NCBI GenBank assembly: GCA_023386635.1
Contig: JAEWJH010000027.1
Coordinates: 1-64,000, forward strand
From: Pseudomonadota bacterium
GTDB lineage: Bacteria; Pseudomonadota; Alphaproteobacteria; Rhizobiales; Xanthobacteraceae
DNA: 64,000 nucleotides
Direction: 5' to 3'
Shown here: positions 41,588-49,863 of the stretch, one piece after another
How the letters are laid out: every line of letters starts with the position of its first letter
How positions within the stretch are numbered: the stretch's first letter is position 1
Notes under the pieces: generated by a model
Told to the model about the DNA's origin: nothing
Database searches by the model: none
What the model saw: the letters and a program-made list of their open reading frames with translations, nothing else
Translations under genes and position numbers: made by a program

Positions 41588-42424
41588 TTATTCGGAAGCA
41601 GCAAGCGACGCCGTCTTTTGCGGAGCCTCGGTGCTCGCATACTTCTTCTTCGCCTGTTCAAGCCAGGCGTTGTATTCGCCGTCGTTCACGACCCGCACGG
41701 CGATCGGCATGAAGGCGTGGTCCTTGCCGCACAATTCCGAGCACTGGCCGTAATACATGCCCTCGCGGGTGGCCTTGAACCAGGTCTCGTTGAGGCGGCC
41801 GGGGATTGCGTCGATCTTGATGCCGAAAGACGGCACCGCGAAGGCGTGGATCACGTCGGCGCCGGTGGTGAGAACGCGCACCACCTTGTTGACCGGCACG
41901 ACGACCTCGTTGTCGACTGACAGGAGGCGCGGCTGGCCCGGCTTGAGATCCTTCTCGGCGACCATCAGCGAGTCGAACTCGAACTTGGCGTCCGGGTAGC
42001 TGTAGGTCCAGAACCACTGCTTGCCGGTCGCCTTGATGGTGACGTCGGCGGCCGGCACGTTGAGCTGCAGGAACAGCAGCCGGAACGAAGGCACCGCCAC
42101 CGCCGTGAGGATCAGCACCGGAACGACGGTCCAGATCACCTCGATGAAGGTATTATGGGTGGTGCGCGAGGGCACCGGATTGGCCTTGGCGTTGAACTTG
42201 ACCAGCACAACGATCAGCAACACCAGCACGAACAGCACGATCGCCGCGATCAGCCACAGCAGGTAATCGTGGAACCAGATGATGTCGGTCATCACCGGGC
42301 TGGCCGAGTTCTGAAGCCCGAGCTGCCACGGCGTGGGCTGGCCATATTCGGCAAATGCCGCCCCACCCGCCAAAATCGTCGAAATCGCGACCGAGAGACC
42401 GATCAACCGCTTGAACAACCGCAT
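41588..42424 (-). CDS. coxB: Cytochrome c oxidase subunit II (CuA)
   Basis: 278 residues. A signal peptide, two transmembrane helices (about residues 50-75 and 92-115) and a periplasmic cupredoxin domain. The CuA motif is YYGQCSELCGKDHAFMPI, with an upstream His in DVIHAFAVPSFG, and the aromatic patch WFWTYSYPD is kept. ATG 42424 gives the shortest clean signal peptide. First gene of the cox operon; a GC hairpin (42447-42469) lies just before its ribosome site. Confidence 0.95.
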   Translation of the reverse strand: MRLFKRLIGLSVAISTILAGGAAFAEYGQPTPWQLGLQNSASPVMTDIIWFHDYLLWLIAAIVLFVLVLLIVVLVKFNAKANPVPSRTTHNTFIEVIWTVVPVLILTAVAVPSFRLLFLQLNVPAADVTIKATGKQWFWTYSYPDAKFEFDSLMVAEKDLKPGQPRLLSVDNEVVVPVNKVVRVLTTGADVIHAFAVPSFGIKIDAIPGRLNETWFKATREGMYYGQCSELCGKDHAFMPIAVRVVNDGEYNAWLEQAKKKYASTEAPQKTASLAASE

Positions 42425-42842
42425 TGTCGTGTTCGCTCCATAGAATCCGGCCGAAGCTCTTTCGGCCGGCCCCAGCGTCCCGCACGTTTCAGTGTACGGT
42501 TCAGCGCCGCTGACACGCAGGGCCACGGGCGTGGCGATGAGCGGGACATGCGGCGGGACAGGGGGAATCCCGGTTTCTCAAACCATAATTCCAGCCGTGC
42601 CGCAATGCACCTTGTTATGGGTCTAATGCGGCGGAAGGTCTTGTTTGTGGACACCGCGGCAAGCCGCCGGCGCCAGGGCCGCGAAAGCCCGCCGGGGCGG
42701 CTTCTGCACCGAAAGGCGAACCTCCAGCCCCGCGGTCGCCTTATTTACAGTGAAATTGCGGGAAGCCCTGCTTGCTTGACATGCTTGCCATGCCATGGCC
42801 CAAACGGGCGTCGCAGCGGGGCGACGCAGATTCGGACGGCTG
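42425..42842. other. Divergent control region between coxB and ialB
   Basis: This 418-base gap has no convincing gene. It contains the hairpin CCGGCCGAA (42447-42455) with TTCGGCCGG (42461-42469) in the coxB leader, and a TTGACA at 42776-42781 pointing toward ialB without a clear -10. The rest is GC-rich sequence without a clear signal. Confidence 0.5.
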
Positions 42843-43361
42843 ATGCGTATTATCCCCTTTATTCAGCGCCTCTTCACGCTGGCGCCCCTCCTGCTCCTTG
42901 CAGTCGCGGCACTCCCCGCCTCCGCCCTGGCGCAGGGTGCGGTTCGCTCCGTGCATCAGGAATGGCAGATCCGCTGCGATACGCCGCCCGGAGCGCAGGC
43001 CGAACAGTGCGCGCTGATGCAGACCGTGGTCGACGAGACCCGCGCCAACGTCTCCCTGACCGTCCTGGTGCTCAAAACCGCCGACCACAAGAGCACCATG
43101 CTGCGGGTGGTTGCGCCGCTGAGCGTGCTGCTGCCGAGCGGGCTCGGGCTCAAAATCGACAATAAAGATGTCGGCCGGGCCGGCTTCGTGCGCTGCTTGC
43201 CGAACGGCTGCATCGCCGAGGTGATCATGGACGATAACCTGATCAAGCAGATGCGCACCGGCACCACCGCGACCTTCATCATCTTCCAGACCCCGGAAGA
43301 AGGCATCGGCTTCCCGCTCAGCCTCAAGGGCTTCGGCGAGGGCTTCGACAAGCTGCCATAA
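42843..43361 (+). CDS. Invasion-associated locus B (IalB) family protein
   Basis: 172 residues. A signal peptide (about residues 1-30, ending ALAQ) is followed by an IalB domain with HQEWQIRCDTPPGA, QCALMQTVVDE and RCLPNGCIAEVIM; the cysteines probably form disulfides. The name comes from Bartonella; free-living relatives have the family with unknown function. ATG 42843 starts the signal peptide; an upstream ATG at 42795 would place it internally. The stop is one base before the hydratase gene. Confidence 0.88.
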   Translation: MRIIPFIQRLFTLAPLLLLAVAALPASALAQGAVRSVHQEWQIRCDTPPGAQAEQCALMQTVVDETRANVSLTVLVLKTADHKSTMLRVVAPLSVLLPSGLGLKIDNKDVGRAGFVRCLPNGCIAEVIMDDNLIKQMRTGTTATFIIFQTPEEGIGFPLSLKGFGEGFDKLP

Positions 43362-43362
43362 C

Positions 43363-44064
43363 ATGCAGGCCTGGGACGACCCGCGCATCGCTGGCGGCCT
43401 GACCACGCAACTGGCGCGGCGTCGCGCCCGCGTCGCCGCCGGCGAACGGCCGATCGGCTGGAAACTCGGGCTCGGCGCCCCGGCGATGCTGGAAAAATTC
43501 ACGCTCAAGGCGCCGCTGGTCGGCCATCTGTTTCAGGGCGGCGTGCTGGCCTCCGGCGCCACCGCCTCGCTCAAGGGCTACGGCAAGCCGATCGCCGAGC
43601 CGGAAATCGCCGTGACCATGGGCGCCGATCTCGCGCCGGGCGCCGATGCGGCGACCGCGCTGGCCGCCATCCGCTCGCTCACCCCCGCGATCGAGATCGC
43701 CGACATGACGCCGCCGCCGGCCGATGTCACGGCGATCCTCGCCGACAATATCTTCCACCGCCATGTGGTGTTCGGGAACGCCTCGCGTCCCGGTGGCGAC
43801 ACCGCAGGCCTCACCGCGCGGGTGATCCGCCGCGGCGCCGAGGCCGCGCACAGCGATACGCCCGAGGCGCTGACAGGCAAGATCGTCGATCTGGTGCGGC
43901 ATGTGGCCGGCACGCTCGCCGCCCATGACGAAAAGCTTGCGGCCGGCGACATCATCATCTGCGGCTCGATCACGCCGCCGATCGCCGTCGAGCCGGATGA
44001 AACCGAACTGACCTACTGGCTCGACCCGGTCGGGCCGGTATCGGTCAAATTGTCCCGCATCTGA
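43363..44064 (+). CDS. FAH-family 2-keto-4-pentenoate hydratase-like protein
   Basis: 233 residues. GWKLGLGAPAMLEKF, GYGKPIAEPEIAVTMG (acidic metal ligands) and the DIIICGSITPP motif match the fumarylacetoacetate hydrolase/2-oxopent-4-enoate hydratase fold, a divalent-metal enzyme acting on 2-keto acids. No other aromatic degradation genes lie nearby, so the substrate is open. It starts one base after the ialB stop. Confidence 0.85.
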   Translation: MQAWDDPRIAGGLTTQLARRRARVAAGERPIGWKLGLGAPAMLEKFTLKAPLVGHLFQGGVLASGATASLKGYGKPIAEPEIAVTMGADLAPGADAATALAAIRSLTPAIEIADMTPPPADVTAILADNIFHRHVVFGNASRPGGDTAGLTARVIRRGAEAAHSDTPEALTGKIVDLVRHVAGTLAAHDEKLAAGDIIICGSITPPIAVEPDETELTYWLDPVGPVSVKLSRI

Positions 44065-44122
44065 CCTCGCGGGAGCGGTGCATCGGTCTTATCTTGGGGG
44101 GCGAACACCGGAGTCCCCCGCA

Positions 44123-45562
44123 ATGTCCGACCTGGATAAGTCCGCCTCGTCCCTCACCTCCCTGATCGATCGCGCCGGTCTCGACCGCGGGCGCGTCACC
44201 AAGCTGATCGGCCATGGACTCGAAGGCGCCGACGACGGGGAACTCTTCCTCGAATATCGTCAGACCGAGGCGCTCGCCTACGACAACGGCCGGCTGAAAC
44301 AAGCGACCTATGACACCGCGCAGGGCTTCGGCCTACGGGCCGTGAAAGACGACGCGGTCGGCTACGCGCATGCTTCCGACATGTCGGAAGGTGCGATCGC
44401 GCGCGCCGCCGATGCGGTGCGGGCTGTGAAGACCGGCTACGCCGGTCAGTTCGCGGCCCCGCCCGCCCGCACCAATACGCGCCTCTATGGCGACGACAAT
44501 CCGCTCGGCACGCCGGCGTTCGACGCCAAGGTGGCGCTGCTCGAAACCATCGACGCCTATGCGCGCGCGAAAGATCCGCGCGTGCGACAAGTATCGGCCA
44601 GCGTCGCGGCCACCTGGCAGGTGGTGGAAATCCTGCGCCCCGACGGCGAGGCTTATCGCGACATCCGCCCGCTGGTGCGTCTCAATGTCTCGGTGGTGGT
44701 CGGCGACGGCACGCGGCAGGAGACCGGCAGCCATGGGTTCGGCGGCCGTGAAGGTTATCAGCGCTTCATCGAGACCCACGCCTGGCAGGGCGCGGTCGAC
44801 GAAGCGGTGCGGCAGGCGCTCGTGAATCTCGACGCGGTGCCCGCGCCCGCCGGCGAGATGGATGTGGTGCTCGGCGCCGGCTGGCCAGGCGTCATGCTGC
44901 ATGAAGCGGTCGGTCACGGCCTCGAAGGCGATTTCAACCGCAAGCAGACCTCCGCCTTTGCCGGCCTGATGGGCCAACAGGTGGCAGCGAAGGGCGTCAC
45001 CGTGGTCGACGACGGCACCATCGCCGCCCGGCGCGGCTCATTGTCGATCGACGACGAAGGCACGCCGACCAGCCGCACCGTGCTGATCGAGGACGGCATT
45101 CTCGTCGGCTACATGCAGGACCGGCAGAACGCGCGGCTCATGAACATGAAGCCGACCGGCAATGGCCGGCGCGAAAGCCACGCGCATGTGCCGATGCCGC
45201 GCATGACCAACACCTACATGCTCGACGGCGACAAGTCGCGCGAGGAGATCATCGCGTCGGTGAAGAACGGCCTCTACGCCGTGAATTTCGGCGGCGGGCA
45301 GGTCGACATCACCTCGGGCAAATATGTGTTCCAGTGCACCGAGGCCTACAAGATTGAGAACGGCAAGGTGACCGCGCCGGTGAAGGGCGCGATGCTGATC
45401 GGCAATGGGCCGACCGACCTGCATCGCATCTCGATGATCGGCAATGACTTCGCGCTCGATCCCGGCATCGGCACCTGCGGCAAGAACGGCCAGGGCGTGC
45501 CGGTCGGTGTCGGCCAGCCGTCGCTGCGCATGGACCGGATCACCGTCGGCGGCACGGCGTAA
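44123..45562 (+). CDS. tldD: Metalloprotease TldD
   Basis: 479 residues. The zinc motif HEAVGHGLEGD (HExxxH) and the C-terminal GKNGQGVPVGVGQP are diagnostic for TldD, which with TldE/PmbA matures peptides and degrades antitoxins. ATG 44123 matches the family start. It commonly lies next to the cox operon in this order, here divergent. A bidirectional terminator follows. Confidence 0.93.
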   Translation: MSDLDKSASSLTSLIDRAGLDRGRVTKLIGHGLEGADDGELFLEYRQTEALAYDNGRLKQATYDTAQGFGLRAVKDDAVGYAHASDMSEGAIARAADAVRAVKTGYAGQFAAPPARTNTRLYGDDNPLGTPAFDAKVALLETIDAYARAKDPRVRQVSASVAATWQVVEILRPDGEAYRDIRPLVRLNVSVVVGDGTRQETGSHGFGGREGYQRFIETHAWQGAVDEAVRQALVNLDAVPAPAGEMDVVLGAGWPGVMLHEAVGHGLEGDFNRKQTSAFAGLMGQQVAAKGVTVVDDGTIAARRGSLSIDDEGTPTSRTVLIEDGILVGYMQDRQNARLMNMKPTGNGRRESHAHVPMPRMTNTYMLDGDKSREEIIASVKNGLYAVNFGGGQVDITSGKYVFQCTEAYKIENGKVTAPVKGAMLIGNGPTDLHRISMIGNDFALDPGIGTCGKNGQGVPVGVGQPSLRMDRITVGGTA

Positions 45563-45579
45563 CGCGCCCCAAGACAGCA

Positions 45580-45615
45580 AAAACGCTCGCGGCCGCATCG
45601 GCTGCGAGCGTTTTT
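45580..45615. terminator. Bidirectional terminator between tldD and the PAN gene
   Basis: Arms AAAACGCTCGC (45580-45590) and GCGAGCGTTTT (45604-45614), with T runs on both sides. It serves both convergent genes. Confidence 0.9.
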
Positions 45616-45643
45616 ATTTGCCTGCGAGGCGCGCGGTGCGCCT

Positions 45644-46192
45644 CTACCGCACCACCCCGGAAATACAGCATGGCTTCGCGCGAGGCCGCGTCACGCGCTC
45701 CTTGAGATAGCAGCGCGGCGTGGTCGAACCGTAGCCGGGCCGCAAATAGGTCCACGCGCGGCAGCGCCGGTCGGCCTCGCAACTCGCCCGGCACTGGGCC
45801 TCGGCCGCGCCGGTCGCCATCTCATAGGTCCGGTAATCGCCGCCGATCCGGTCGGTGGAATATTCCTCGGGACCGGTGCGCGGCTCGATCACCCCCGCGC
45901 CTTTGACGCCGGACGAGCAGCATTTGTCCTCGACCCGCGGCGGCACGTCGTTTTTCAGCCAGCAGATCGCCTGCACGGCCGCCGTGCGCGGATAGGAAAA
46001 GCTCCAGGCGCGGCACTTGCCGTCGCGCTCGCAGCGGGCGGCGCAGACCGCAGGATCGCCGGATCGAACCACGAAGCTGGTGTAGTCGCCGCCGCGGCGG
46101 TCGAACCCTGTCTGGGCGACCGCTGGAGACGGCAACAAGACGGGTGCCAGAACGGTCAGTCCCAGCAGCAAGGCGAACAGGACCCTCATCAT
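45644..46192 (-). CDS. Exported protein with two PAN/Apple domains
   Basis: 182 residues. A signal peptide (about residues 1-28, ending AVAQ) precedes two similar domains of about 70 residues, each with the CRAW...Y motif and regular cysteines (CAARCERDGKCRAWSFS; CRASCEADRRCRAWTYL). PAN domains bind carbohydrate or protein; a role outside the cell is likely. AAGG lies 6 bases before the ATG at 46192. Divergent from the membrane protein gene. Confidence 0.85.
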   Translation of the reverse strand: MMRVLFALLLGLTVLAPVLLPSPAVAQTGFDRRGGDYTSFVVRSGDPAVCAARCERDGKCRAWSFSYPRTAAVQAICWLKNDVPPRVEDKCCSSGVKGAGVIEPRTGPEEYSTDRIGGDYRTYEMATGAAEAQCRASCEADRRCRAWTYLRPGYGSTTPRCYLKERVTRPRAKPCCISGVVR

Positions 46193-46264
46193 GCAGACCT
46201 TGACGCAAACTCTCGGTTGGAGGCCCCCGTTCATATTCGGCATGTTAAAGAAGCCGACCAACCG

Positions 46265-47647
46265 ATGCGAGTGCCGATGCCTGACGGCGCGTTGAAATTC
46301 ACAGTCGCGGCTCCCCGCAGCGCCGCCCGTCTGACCGAAGCAGCGCTGGCGGCGGCGGCGACCGTGCTGCTGGCGCTGCCCGCGCTGTGGAACGGGTTTC
46401 CGCTGCTGGAATATGATACCGGCGGCTACCTCGCCCGCTGGTACGAGGGCTATCTGGTGCCGAGCCGACCGGCGCCCTATGGCCTGCTGCTCAATCTCGG
46501 CTCGCTGCTCGATTTCTGGCCGGTGGTGGCGATGCAATGCGTGCTCACCGTGTGGGTGGTGACGCTGACAATGCGCAGCCACGGCCTGCAGCCACGTCCC
46601 CTCACCCGGCTGGCGATCTTCATCGTACTGGCGCTCGCGACCACCTTGCCGTGGATCGCCAGCGTGCTGCTGACCGATATCTTCATCGGCCTCGCGGTGC
46701 TCGGCCTTTATCTGCTCACGTTCCGCAGCAGCGATCTCGACCGCATGGAACGCATCGCCCTGATCGTCGTCATCGCGCTGGCTGCCGCGACCCACAGCGC
46801 CAGCCTGCTGCTGGTGATCGCGCTCGGCTTCCTGATCGGCGCCGCCGCCTGGCTGTGGCCGGGCCTCGTGCCGCGCGCGGCGTTGCGGCCGGTGGCGAGC
46901 GCCGTCGTGCTCGGCTTCGTCATCCTGCTCGCTGGCAATTTCATCGTCACCAAGCGGCTCGCCTGGACGCCGGGCGGCTACGGCATCGTGTTCGGGCGGT
47001 TACTGGAGGACGGCGTCGTCAACCGCTATCTCGACGAGCATTGCGGCCAACGGCAATTCAAGCTGTGCGCGGTGCGAAACCAGTTGCCGCGCAACGCCGA
47101 CGTGTTTTTGTGGGGCGACGAGACGTTCAACCGGCTGGGCCGCTTCGACGGGCTTGGCGCAGAGATGCGCACCATCGTGCTGGAGAGCCTCGCCGACTAT
47201 CCGCTGCGGAATATCGGGCTGGCAATCCGCGCCGCCGCGCGTCAACTGGTCAGCGTGCGCAGCGGCGAAGGCGTGCTCGATTCGATCTGGCACACCTACG
47301 GCATGATCGAGGACCACACGCCATGGAACGTGCCGGCGATGCGCGCCGCGCGGCAGCAACACGGTTTGCTGCATTTCGAGGGTATCAACCGCGTACATGA
47401 GCCGGTGGCTCTTCTCGCGATGGCATTGCTGCTGGTGCCTTTGCTGCTCGCCTTGAAACGGCGTCGCGTGAACGCGATCACCCTGCTTGCCGCCAGCGTG
47501 ACGATCGCGCTCCTGGTAAATGCCGCGATCCTCGGGCCGCTGTCGAATCCGCACGACCGCTACGGGGCGCGTATCGTCTGGCTGGCGCCGCTGGTGGTGG
47601 CGCTGTGGCTGACGCAGCGACGCGAAAGCGACACCGTTCAAAAATAA
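46265..47647 (+). CDS. Polytopic membrane protein, possible GT-C glycosyltransferase
   Basis: 460 residues with about ten helices. The first periplasmic loop carries LLEYDTGGYLARW, an acidic loop placed as in GT-C polyprenyl-phosphate glycosyltransferases, and the C-terminus ends in NPHDRYGARIVWLAPL, a motif seen in related membrane proteins of unknown function. No named domain can be assigned with certainty. ATG 46265 is chosen over a TTG at 46217. Stands alone, divergent from the PAN gene. Confidence 0.72.
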   Translation: MRVPMPDGALKFTVAAPRSAARLTEAALAAAATVLLALPALWNGFPLLEYDTGGYLARWYEGYLVPSRPAPYGLLLNLGSLLDFWPVVAMQCVLTVWVVTLTMRSHGLQPRPLTRLAIFIVLALATTLPWIASVLLTDIFIGLAVLGLYLLTFRSSDLDRMERIALIVVIALAAATHSASLLLVIALGFLIGAAAWLWPGLVPRAALRPVASAVVLGFVILLAGNFIVTKRLAWTPGGYGIVFGRLLEDGVVNRYLDEHCGQRQFKLCAVRNQLPRNADVFLWGDETFNRLGRFDGLGAEMRTIVLESLADYPLRNIGLAIRAAARQLVSVRSGEGVLDSIWHTYGMIEDHTPWNVPAMRAARQQHGLLHFEGINRVHEPVALLAMALLLVPLLLALKRRRVNAITLLAASVTIALLVNAAILGPLSNPHDRYGARIVWLAPLVVALWLTQRRESDTVQK

Positions 47648-47652
47648 TCCAC

Positions 47653-47690
47653 AAAAATAGACGCCCGCCGGACGGGCATCCGGCGGGCGT
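47653..47690 (-). terminator. Intrinsic terminator of the DUF1127 gene
   Basis: Arms ACGCCCGCCGGA (47661-47672) and TCCGGCGGGCGT (47679-47690), loop CGGGCA, then CTATTTTTG on the minus strand. It may also serve the convergent membrane protein gene. Confidence 0.8.
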
Positions 47691-47760
47691 GCGATCCGCG
47701 CGAGAGGGGCTTCGCGGGGACCAACGGCCGGCGAGAGGCACCGGCCGCAAACTCACGAAA

Positions 47761-48129
47761 CTATTTGTTCGACTGATCGTGAAAGCCGAGATCGAGACGA
47801 TGACGGCGGAGCCTGCGCTCCAGCGCGCGGGTGCGCAGCAGCGTGGTCGGATCGTCCCACATCGGCGCCGCCGTGGCGTCACGCACATCGGAGCGCGTCA
47901 GGCCGATGTCGGCGAGCATGCGGGCATCGAGATGCGCGAGCACGGCCGCCGCACGACGGTTCTGCACGCCGCGCACGAGGCGTTTGGCGACGCGCACCAG
48001 CATGGCGATCAGCACCAGCGAAGCCTGCACCATCGCGCCGAATGCGATCGGCAAAATGACGCGCGGGGCAGAAAAACGCGCAGAAATCTGCCGCCGGGAC
48101 GATGATGATCTGAGGCTATGAGCAGTCAT
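47761..48129 (-). CDS. DUF1127 small protein
   Basis: 122 residues from ATG 48129 (MTAHSLRSSS). A hydrophobic middle (ILPIAFGAMVQASLVLIAML) is followed by the DUF1127 motif LAHLDARMLADIGLTRSDVR. DUF1127 proteins are small Arg-rich alphaproteobacterial proteins linked to phosphate, polar lipid or sRNA networks; several are direct VtlR targets in Brucella and Agrobacterium. A VtlR/LsrB-like LysR gene is divergent from it, with a T-N11-A box between them. Confidence 0.88.
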   Translation of the reverse strand: MTAHSLRSSSSRRQISARFSAPRVILPIAFGAMVQASLVLIAMLVRVAKRLVRGVQNRRAAAVLAHLDARMLADIGLTRSDVRDATAAPMWDDPTTLLRTRALERRLRRHRLDLGFHDQSNK

Positions 48130-48293
48130 GGTGTTGCCTCCTGTGCTTCTGAGCCATCTGGTTCGATTTTCCGGGCGCAGCCTGGCCCTGGCGGACAGCC
48201 GTGCCGGCCGCCCACCCGAAAACTCCACCCGAAATGCGCTTACGAGGCTCTTCTATGCGCCCGCGGGATTGATAAGTGAAACGAATGTTTTTA

Positions 48294-48331
48294 ATCTGAC
48301 CCATGAACTTCGTTTATGAGCCTATCTGACC
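48294..48331. promoter_or_regulatory. Candidate LysR binding box between DUF1127 and lysR
   Basis: The near-palindrome CATGAAC-TTC-GTTTATG (48302-48318) contains a T-N11-A pattern, the LysR consensus. It is flanked by a direct repeat ATCTGACC at 48294-48301 and 48324-48331, 30 bases apart. It sits in the 253-base divergent gap, about 170 bases from the DUF1127 start and 65 from the regulator start. Confidence 0.65.
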
Positions 48332-48382
48332 ATTTGTGCGCAAACCGCCGGGCGCGTCCCCGGCTCAAGTGACGAGGCCGGC

Positions 48383-49264
48383 ATGACCGCGCTGATCGAC
48401 ATCGACCAGCTCCGCACCTTCATCGCCATTTCCGAGAGCGGAAGCTTCACGCGCGCCGCCGAGATGGTGAACAAGACCCAGTCCGCCGTCTCGATGCAGA
48501 TGAAGCGGCTGGAGGAACGAATCGAACGGCCGATTTTCGTGCGTGACGGGCGCGCCTCGAAGCTCACCGAGGACGGACTGCGGCTGCTCGATTACGCACG
48601 CCGCATCGTCAAGCTGAACATGGAAACCATCGCCGCGTTCTCGGCCAAGGAATTGTTCGGCCGCGTGCGGCTCGGCGTGCCGGACGATTATGCGGACCGC
48701 TATCTGCCGGAGATCATGGCGCGGTTCTCGCGCGCCTATCCAGGGGTCGAACTGTCGGTGATCTGCGAGCCGTCGGTCGATCTGCTCGACCGGATCGATT
48801 CCAGCGAACTCGATCTCGCCATCGTCACCAATTGCGAAGCGCGGCGCGTCGCCGAGACGTTCCGTCGCGAGCGGCTGTTGTGGGTAACGTCGAACCGGCA
48901 TCCGACCCACACCGAGGAACCGCTGCCGCTTGCGCTCGGCCGGCCGAGTTGCGCGTGGCGGCGCACCGCGATCGACGAACTGGAGAAGATCAACAAGCCG
49001 CACCGCATTCTCTACACCAGCTCCAATGCCGGCGCGGTCGCCGCCGCGGTGCTGGCGGGGCTCGCGGTGTCGGTGCTGGCGGAATCCGGTCTGCGGCCGG
49101 GCATGCGCGTGCTCACTGCCGCCGACGGATTCCCTGAATTGCCATCCTGCCGCATCGGCCTCGTGCGCAATCCGCGCGAGACCTCGCAGCTTGCCGATGC
49201 GCTCGCCGAGCACATCGTCTCGTCGCTCGACAACTTGTCGGATGCGAGCCAGGCGGCGGAGTAG
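48383..49264 (+). CDS. LysR-family regulator, VtlR/LsrB-like
   Basis: 293 residues. The N-terminal winged helix (LRTFIAISESGSFTRAAEMV, TQSAVSMQMKRLEERI) is followed by a ligand-binding domain (VRLGVPDDYADRYLPEIMARF). It resembles the VtlR/LsrB group, which activates DUF1127 small genes and the abcR sRNAs in Brucella, Agrobacterium and Sinorhizobium. Divergent from a DUF1127 gene, which strengthens the match; direct autoregulation is plausible. Specific effector unknown. Confidence 0.88.
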   Translation: MTALIDIDQLRTFIAISESGSFTRAAEMVNKTQSAVSMQMKRLEERIERPIFVRDGRASKLTEDGLRLLDYARRIVKLNMETIAAFSAKELFGRVRLGVPDDYADRYLPEIMARFSRAYPGVELSVICEPSVDLLDRIDSSELDLAIVTNCEARRVAETFRRERLLWVTSNRHPTHTEEPLPLALGRPSCAWRRTAIDELEKINKPHRILYTSSNAGAVAAAVLAGLAVSVLAESGLRPGMRVLTAADGFPELPSCRIGLVRNPRETSQLADALAEHIVSSLDNLSDASQAAE

Positions 49265-49271
49265 TCTTCTG

Positions 49272-49377
49272 TCATTCCGGATGCCGCGCGAGCGCCGATC
49301 CGGAATCCGGTTTCAGCGGCAGTCTTTGCGTGACTGGGTTTCCGGGTTCGCTGGCTGCACGCGCGCCCCGGAATGAC
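49272..49377. repeat. Imperfect palindromic intergenic repeat (copy 2)
   Basis: Left part TCATTCCGGATGCCGCGCG...GATCCGGAATCCGG, right part TTTCCGGGTTCGCTGGC...CGCCCCGGAATGAC. It has the same plan as the element at 8579-8682, with outer arms TCATTCCGG / CCGGAATGA and an inner pair. It fills the gap between the LysR and ybaK genes. Confidence 0.75.
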
Positions 49378-49387
49378 CTCATAAAAT

Positions 49388-49855
49388 TCAAAGCGCAACC
49401 GCCGTCGCGTTGAGCAACCGTATCAGATCGGCCGGCGCGATCTCGATCTGCAGGCCCCTCCGGCCGCCGTTGAGCAGCACGGTCGCGTGCGCCATGACGC
49501 TGTCATCGACAAAGACGCGCGGCGGCTTGCGCTGGCCGAACGGCGAGATGCCGCCGACGCGATAGCCGGTGATGCGCTCGGCTTCCGCCGCCGGCAGCAT
49601 CGCCGCATCCTTCGTGCCTGCGGCAGCGGCGAGTTTCTTCAGGCTGACCTCACGATCCGACGGCACCAGCACGCACACCACCTGCGTGCCGGCTTTCGCC
49701 ATCAGCGATTTCAGGAGTCGCTCCGGCGCGACGCCGAGCGCTTCCGCCGCCTGCAGGCCGATCTTGTCCGCGGTTGGATCGTAATCGTATTCGTGCAGGG
49801 TGAAGGCGACACCCGCCTTCTCCAGCACCGTGGTCGCGGGTGTGCCTTTGGCCAT
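49388..49855 (-). CDS. ybaK: YbaK/EbsC-type aminoacyl-tRNA deacylase
   Basis: 155 residues. VCVLVPSDREVSLKKLA, AAGTKDAAMLPAAEAERITGYRVGGISPFG and FVDDSVMAHATVLLNGG match YbaK, which hydrolyses Cys-tRNA(Pro) made by prolyl-tRNA synthetase. ATG 49855 gives the family N-terminus and lies 9 bases after the gshA stop, so the two are probably cotranscribed. Confidence 0.9.
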   Translation of the reverse strand: MAKGTPATTVLEKAGVAFTLHEYDYDPTADKIGLQAAEALGVAPERLLKSLMAKAGTQVVCVLVPSDREVSLKKLAAAAGTKDAAMLPAAEAERITGYRVGGISPFGQRKPPRVFVDDSVMAHATVLLNGGRRGLQIEIAPADLIRLLNATAVAL

Positions 49856-49863
49856 CGCCGAGC

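Noticed and set aside
42783..42842. Starting ialB at the upstream ATG at 42795
   Set aside because: It would put 16 extra residues before a textbook signal peptide that begins at ATG 42843.
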